Source: Ailanthus altissimus (lineage: Eukaryota > Streptophyta > Magnoliopsida > Sapindales > Simaroubaceae). Taken from it: a stretch of DNA of 64,000 bases. The DNA lies in NCBI GenBank assembly GCA_946807835.1, contig OX327697.1:11777001-11841000 (forward strand), read 5' to 3'. This document shows positions 58,083 to 64,000 of the stretch, one piece after another (within the stretch, counting starts at the first letter, position 1; each line of letters opens with the position of its first letter). Made by a program: the position numbers and the translations under genes. The notes under the pieces are model-generated. The model searched no databases and was not told the origin of the DNA. It was given only the letters and a program-made list of their open reading frames with translations.

Positions 58083-60181
58083 TGTTGGTAGATCTAAGGC
58101 ACGTGTGGGTGTATGCATGTGCAATTGTATCTATTGCCTAACGCTGCGGAAGCGTATAAATTTTGCAATAAACACAATAAATATAATATATTAATCACAT
58201 TAATATATTTATAGGTTAGAGAACTCACCTCAACGTGTAACTTTATACACGTATTTTTCCTAGTGTCCGCATAGAAACCAACTCACGGGTAGTTCTAGTC
58301 ACAATTACTTCTATTGGCACCACAAAGAAAAATGAAACAATCTCATTTTTTTATTTATTTATAGTTCTTCTTGGCACTAAGATGGGAAATGAAACAACCC
58401 TTTCCATTTCTTCATTTCTAGGCACACAGAAACAAAGAAGAAAATGAAACCATTTTTCAATTTTTTTTTTCTTTCTTCTTCTCAGTACAAATAGAAAAAA
58501 TGAAATATTTTCATTTCTTCGTTTCTTTTCCATTTCACCCACGGCACACACTTAACTTCTCTTTAATTTCAATCTCTTTTTCACTTTATATATATATAAT
58601 AAAATAATAATATAAAAATAGTAATGGGTGACAACTATTTGGTACCTAAATATAATATTAATATATATAATATCTAATAATAAAATATTATATAATAAAA
58701 TAATATAATATAAAAATATATTATACTATATAATAAGAGAGATATTTTGATTATTTAATAATTAAATAATCAAAGTGTGAAATAACCATTTTATCCTTTA
58801 TAAATAGTTACCAAGTTCACCCCCTAGTGGGTCTCACCAAATCCCACACTTAGGTAAACTCAACTAAGGGTCCACACTACGCTACGTGTCATTATACAAT
58901 TAGTAAATAATAATTATTGACTAATTGTTGTATTTAACATTTAAATATAAATACACACGCATTCCCATGGTAATGTTGAATATTGCTGAATTAAACAATT
59001 TAATCCGGCACGCTACTCCAGTACACAACGAGTACACTCCATATCGCGGGACTCCTTAAGTCCTACGCCCAATTCGTCAAATGGAACTATTCCATGAGTC
59101 TGTGAGCAATGCCCCACACACATGTCACAGATATACAAATCAGCGCGTTGAACCAAGCAAGTTGAGGTTACAACGTATACGTATAGTCCTTCTGTCATGA
59201 TATCCTGGATGTGCGGAGATATAGATTATCACCATCAAATCCCTATGTGCTCATCCATGTCCTATCTCCAGACTTGTATCTCACTGAACAATATGCGCAA
59301 ACTCCTTTGCCATATTGTTCCACCCTAGTAGAACTCTTTCCCAGGATAATTGCTTGTGGCCACAAGACTTTCTGAGATACAGTCTCGAAGCATCTGAATA
59401 CCAAACTCCATATGGAAGCTGACGAATCCCATATCTATACGCATTGGACTCCATAAGCATCGGACCATACCCAGCGGTCACACCATGAAAGGTCTGTGAC
59501 ATGCCTGGAACCAAAGTATGGTAGATCACTTACAAGCCCATCGTGGCACTCAGGTCAAAGGACCACATATACTACTCAACTCGAGAGGACCCTCCGTTGA
59601 CAGCTTACATTAGTGTCTATCGGAGGCCCTCGTGAGTCTGTCTCATATCCAGTCCTAACTGGATACCCATATGTCAATATAAGCTCTAAGCTCACAATCG
59701 GCTAAGAACGACCATCTATACCCTATAGGTACGACATATGCTGATCTATATATAAAGGTATCCACTGACAGACCCGCATTGACAGAAATAGATCAGAGAC
59801 AATTATTCGAGAACATACTTACACAATATGCATTTCCTAGCACCCGATTGCAACTCTTGCAACTATGCAGTTACTAGTATATTCTCAGGTCTATGTCCTA
59901 TTACAGATAAGGCTCCAACTCTTGGATCTGCTGAGTATTATAACCAGCTAACACTTAACTGTGCTAATATTTAGCAATTATATCTCTCAGTGTGGCTAAT
60001 TATGAGCCTTTATCTAAACATCTTTAGATTTGATCCGAACTTCTTTAGACCTAGAATGTCTGCAATGTTACATGTATAATACCATATAAATTGGTATTAG
60101 TGATTTAATAGGAATGTACACTTGTATAAATATACAAGTATATATACATTCAAGGATGACACGTAAGCACTGACCCTAATA
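58083..60181 (-). repeat. Solo copia LTR with perfect target duplication
   Basis: Edges TGTTGGTAG and CCCTAATA. Flanked by ATAGC on both sides (58078-58082 and 60182-60186). Carries the family core at about 58990-60060. No internal sequence. It sits inside the tandem array of the Tat/Ogre-like element. Confidence 0.88.
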
Positions 60182-61290
60182 ATAGCCACCATGTAACACT
60201 CTCGGCCATGTTCCCAAGTAAGTCTTGAAGAATATTAGAGAACTGATAAGGTAAAGGCACTAGTTACTTAAGTGGCCCTATCGACCAAATTCCTGAGCAT
60301 GTATCAGAAGAATACCAATTACAAGCAGATCAAGGCGATAGCCACCTATGACTCGTTTTGATGATTCGAGATCTCCATAAAGATCATTTGAGGATCCTAA
60401 ATCCAATGCTTTCTAAGACAATATGAGATTCTTATGGGAATCGTTTAAGGATAAAAAAACTCCAAGATAATATAAGATTCCACGAGGGCCGCTTAAGGAT
60501 AAAAAAATTAAGAGGGTAGAGACGATAACCATTAAGTGACCCTCTCAGCCAATTTTTCGAGACAAGTCTTAAGGAATAATGAAGAACTGAGAGGGTAAAA
60601 ATGGTAGCCACTATGCAACCCTCTAGTTCAAGTTTCTGAGTTATGCCTTGGATGAATATCAAAGATAAAATGGTATGACGATACCCTGAGTGACCCTCTT
60701 AATTGAAATCTCCAAGCAGGTTTAAGAAGAAATCTTGAAGGTAGCAATAATAGCCCACAAGTAACCCTTTCAACTAAATTCTCGAGCAAGCCTAGGATGA
60801 ATATCGAAGAAATACGAAAGGGTATAGGCAATGGCCTACAAGTGACCCTTCTAGCTAAATTGTCGAGCAAACTTTAGATGAATATTGAAGAACTGATAAG
60901 GTAAAGGCAATAGCCACCATGTGACCCTCCGACCTAGTTATTGAGCAAACCTCAAATGAACATTGAATAATTAAGAAGGTAAAGGTGGATAGGCACCAAG
61001 TAACCCTTTTAACTAAGTAATCAATAGGGTATAGGCAAGTGAACCTTTTAGTTGAGTAATCAAAAAGGCATAGACAGAAAACTATCAAGTGACCCTTCTA
61101 ACCAAGTAATCAAGATGATAGAGGTAGATAACCATCAAGTGACCCTTCTAGCTGAGTAATTAAAAAGGTAGAGGCGGATAGCCACCAAGTGACCTTTCCA
61201 GATGAGTAATTAAGAAGGTATAGGCGATAGCTACTAAGTGACCCTTCAAGATAAAATTTTCGAGCAGTCCTCGAAAGAAAACCCAAAAGG
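60182..61290. repeat. Degenerate tandem array of the Tat/Ogre-like element
   Basis: Units centred on a GATAGCCACCAAGTGACCCT block. From about 60532 to 60918 that block recurs every 73-81 bases; from about 61035 to 61235 every 49-51 bases because part of the unit was lost. Some 13 units in all. The open minus-strand frames across it arise from the repeat structure and are not considered genes. Confidence 0.75.
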
Positions 61291-61849
61291 CAAGAACTTG
61301 GGTTATTCATCGATGCTTAAAAAACCTCAAAAAATAAAGTCAATCTAAGCCAAACGAATTAAAGTGTTATTATAACAATATTTGTTCTTATTAAAAGATC
61401 TTACTCGACTAATAAGTGATCACACACATGCAAGTTAAATGAAGCATATTAAACGTCGAATAATTCTAAACTAAGTTATGAGAACTTCACTAATCATACT
61501 AATGATTGTTCTTATTAAAAGATTCGACTCAGCCAATGAGTGATTATACATATGCAAGCTAAATAAAGCAAATTAAATGTCAAACAGTTCAAAATTGAGC
61601 TGTGAGAACTTTACTAATCATCCAAATGATTACTCACGATTAAAAAAATTAAGTATGATCAATAGAGCAGATATAATTCATATCAACAAATATGTTAAGT
61701 ATGAAAAGGAATAAGTTTTCATTTATAATGAAATATTTTTTATAAGTGAAAGAGCTCAACTTAGGTTACAAAAACATAAAAGAAAAAAGAAAAGAACTAT
61801 TTTATTCCCAATGAGCATGAGATTGTTCTTCAGTAGTGGGGGTAGGGAC
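61291..61849. repeat. Spacer with a 124-base tandem duplication
   Basis: Units at about 61384-61507 and 61508-61632 both begin GTTCTTATTAAAAGAT and end CATnnnAATGATT; they differ at roughly one position in six. The rest is AT-rich without a gene. Confidence 0.75.
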
Positions 61850-63603
61850 TATTAATGTGTATTCATGGTGCATGCATGTGATTGTGTTCATTGCTCATTT
61901 TATCTAATACATGATCATCATACATAATTATGCAGCAAAATTGAAAACTAATTTTCTAAGTAACAAACATATTGAAATTGAAGTCTTGTTATACTAACAA
62001 GTCCAGAAAATCATACCTTTGAAACATTTAGACATTTCTTTACTTATAGCTCACATTGAAGTCAACCCTTAAACAATTCTAGACTTCAACAAAGTGGTGG
62101 GATTGAAACTCTAGAATGGTAGCATGTTTGATTAATTTTCAGAATGATTCAATTTTGAAATCCGCTCAAAATAGGGTTGTTTTGTTGACTTAGAAATGAA
62201 GACTTTATTGAAAACAAGTTCAAAACTTGTTTATATAGTTAACAAATGTGGAGGCTAAATGCAATATTTGCAAACCTTTAGCCACCTCACCCTTTGCATG
62301 GTTAACACTTGTTACTTATGCATCTCATGTGTCCTGCCAAGTGTCAATCTTGCAAAGGCTACATGTGCCACTTGTCAAACAAGTGTCATGTGGCAAGATT
62401 TCCTTTGCCATGCAATAGGGACCTCTTTGCAAAATATGTTTCCCACTTTTAGAAAGGTACTGAAACGTATCTTGCTTTTCGAAATCATCCCCGGATTGAA
62501 CCGTTCAATTCATCTCGCTACCCCAATGCTCAACGAGTATACTTCATATTGTGATACTCCCTAGGTTCAACTCCATTTGTCTTACAGAACACTTCCTCAA
62601 GTCTATGAACAATGCCCCCCACACACGTTACGGATATTACAGAATGGAGCGTTGAACCATACAAGTTGAGGTTAATCATATCTATAAAATTCTTCAGTCA
62701 CCTATATCCTGGAAGAGTAGAGATACAGATCATCGCCGCTAAATCTCTATGTACTCAACCGCAAACTTATCTCCAAATTTATATTTTTGTAAAATAATAT
62801 CTGTAAACACCTTTGCGATATGGTTTAACCCTAAGGAAAACTCTTTTCTAGGGTATCTGCTTCTGGTCAAAAGACTTCCTAAAATACAATTATCAGATCA
62901 TCATGATATATAACTCACCCATATGAGCTGACAAATCTCATATCTACGCACATTAGACTCCATGAGCATCAAACCATACCCAGCGACACTCAATGGTCAG
63001 ACCATGAAAGGTTTCTGATATGCATGGAATCAAAGCATAGTGGATCACTCACAAGCCCACCATGATGCTCAAGTCAAAGAATTACGAATACTACTCAACT
63101 CGAGAAGACCTTCCATTAACAGCTTTATAGGATATCTATTAGAAGTCCTTGCGAGTCTATTCAGTACTCAGTCTTCACTGAATACCTATATGCCCATACG
63201 AACTTTCGCTGAGCCCATGGTCTACTAAGACTAACTATTTGAACAATCCAGATATAGATATACACTGATCTAGAATGAATACCGATTGACCCGTGTTAGT
63301 AACCATGGATTAAGAACGATGTTTTCGAGAACATACTCTATAATGACATTTTTTAATACTATTTACAACTTTTTGCAACTATGTCATTACAAATATATTC
63401 TTAGGTCTTTTTTTCTATTTCAAACAAGGTTTTAATTTTTAGAATTGCTAACTTTTAACCCTGACCCAAACTCCTTTGAATCAAATCTAAACTCCTTTAA
63501 ATCTACAATGTCTATAAATGTTACAAGCTCTTATTATGAATTAACGATTATTATTGAAATGATTAATATTAATAGGAATAGCACGTAAACACCATCTTCA
63601 ACA
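61850..63603 (-). repeat. Solo copia LTR
   Basis: Edges TATTAATGTG and TCTTCAACA. Flanks GGGAC (61845-61849) and GGGAA (63604-63608) form a 5-bp duplication with one mismatch. Contains the family core at about 62460-63480. Shorter (1754 bases) than other members. Confidence 0.8.
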
Positions 63604-64000
63604 GGGAAGTCCTCGGTTAGAGAAATTTTATCAACCACAAAAAGAGGAGATTTTTTGATACAAAATAGATTGCTTCATCTATTTGCAGAAGGCTTTTAGT
63701 TTCCTCTTCTCTAGCCACTACCTAATTGGTGATCGTCTCCTCTAACCAAATAAGGTGTAGGTTAAGGTAATGTACATTGAATAGATTAGCACACTTCTTA
63801 AAACCTAAGTTAACCCTTCAGAATACTGGTTTTTAGATCCACCAACAGCATCAACTCAAGCAATATCTAGCTCTTTGGTTAACTCCTTGTTCCTTTCCAT
63901 AAGAGTAATATTATCCTCCCAAAGAGTCCTCGTGAGATTCACTAGCCATTATGTTGAGTTGATGGATCTATGCTTGAAGAGTAGAAACTTTACTCTTCAT
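63604..64000 (-). other. Tail of the Tat/Ogre-like element, possibly an old reading frame
   Basis: Read on the minus strand from 64000: MKSKVSTLQA, a stop, then in a shifted frame WEDNITLMERNKELTKELDI. The heptad-like spacing of hydrophobic residues suggests a decayed coiled-coil region, as some Tat-group proteins have. I cannot assign a family. Confidence 0.25.

Noticed and set aside
60432..61310. Series of minus-strand open frames rich in L, R and S
   Set aside because: They follow the tandem repeat units, change frame from unit to unit and have no domain; repeat by-products.

Overview
This window is AT-rich nuclear DNA from a plant, most likely a eudicot, and it looks like repeat-dense, probably pericentromeric heterochromatin. 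The evidence is plant Ty1/copia and Ty3/gypsy elements with plant-type primer binding sites (initiator-tRNA-Met type; the TTGGCGCCGT type typical of Tat/Athila), a hAT element with a BED zinc finger, and a Mutator-like foldback element. I found no intact host gene, tRNA, rRNA or CRISPR array. Every coding region I recognise is a decayed transposon gene with stops, frameshifts or deletions.

Layout. 1-4130: a hAT DNA transposon (402-3446) sits inside one LTR of a minus-strand TRIM-like mini-retroelement (331-3978). 4131-11343: a gypsy LTR relic, then a plus-strand gypsy element (about 5065-11343) that kept gag, protease and the integrase tail but lost reverse transcriptase and RNase H. 11344-25265: a minus-strand copia element ('C'). 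Its 3' LTR is broken by a solo copia LTR (12651-17088), which is itself broken by another LTR-like block (about 14731-16975); its leader is broken by a gypsy solo LTR (21693-23038). 25266-30314: the 3' end of another gypsy element with its LTR, and a minus-strand gypsy tail.

30315-49758 is a four-level nest. Minus-strand copia 'B' was split by plus-strand copia 'A' (33501-46287, perfect TTAAG target duplication). A's leader received a minus-strand gypsy solo LTR (36898-39629, TGCAG/TGCGG), and that LTR received another LTR of the same family (36940-38317, perfect TATAC).

49759-53592 is the least repeat-like stretch (a probable SINE, a 25-bp tandem array, no gene). 53593-55483 is a foldback Mutator-like element with roughly 600-bp arms carrying GC-rich palindromic cassettes. 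55484-64000 is a Tat/Ogre-like element (LTR end, primer binding site, gag relic, long degenerate tandem array) that took up two solo copia LTRs (58083-60181 with perfect ATAGC; 61850-63603 with GGGAC/GGGAA).

The genes no longer work together as a system. The history is one of insertion, LTR-LTR recombination to solo LTRs, internal deletion and C-to-T decay. Seven copies of one long copia LTR family occur here and share a core of about 1 kb. I found no evidence for a new functional system; the most unusual objects are the foldback element with its GC cassettes and the exact nested insertions.
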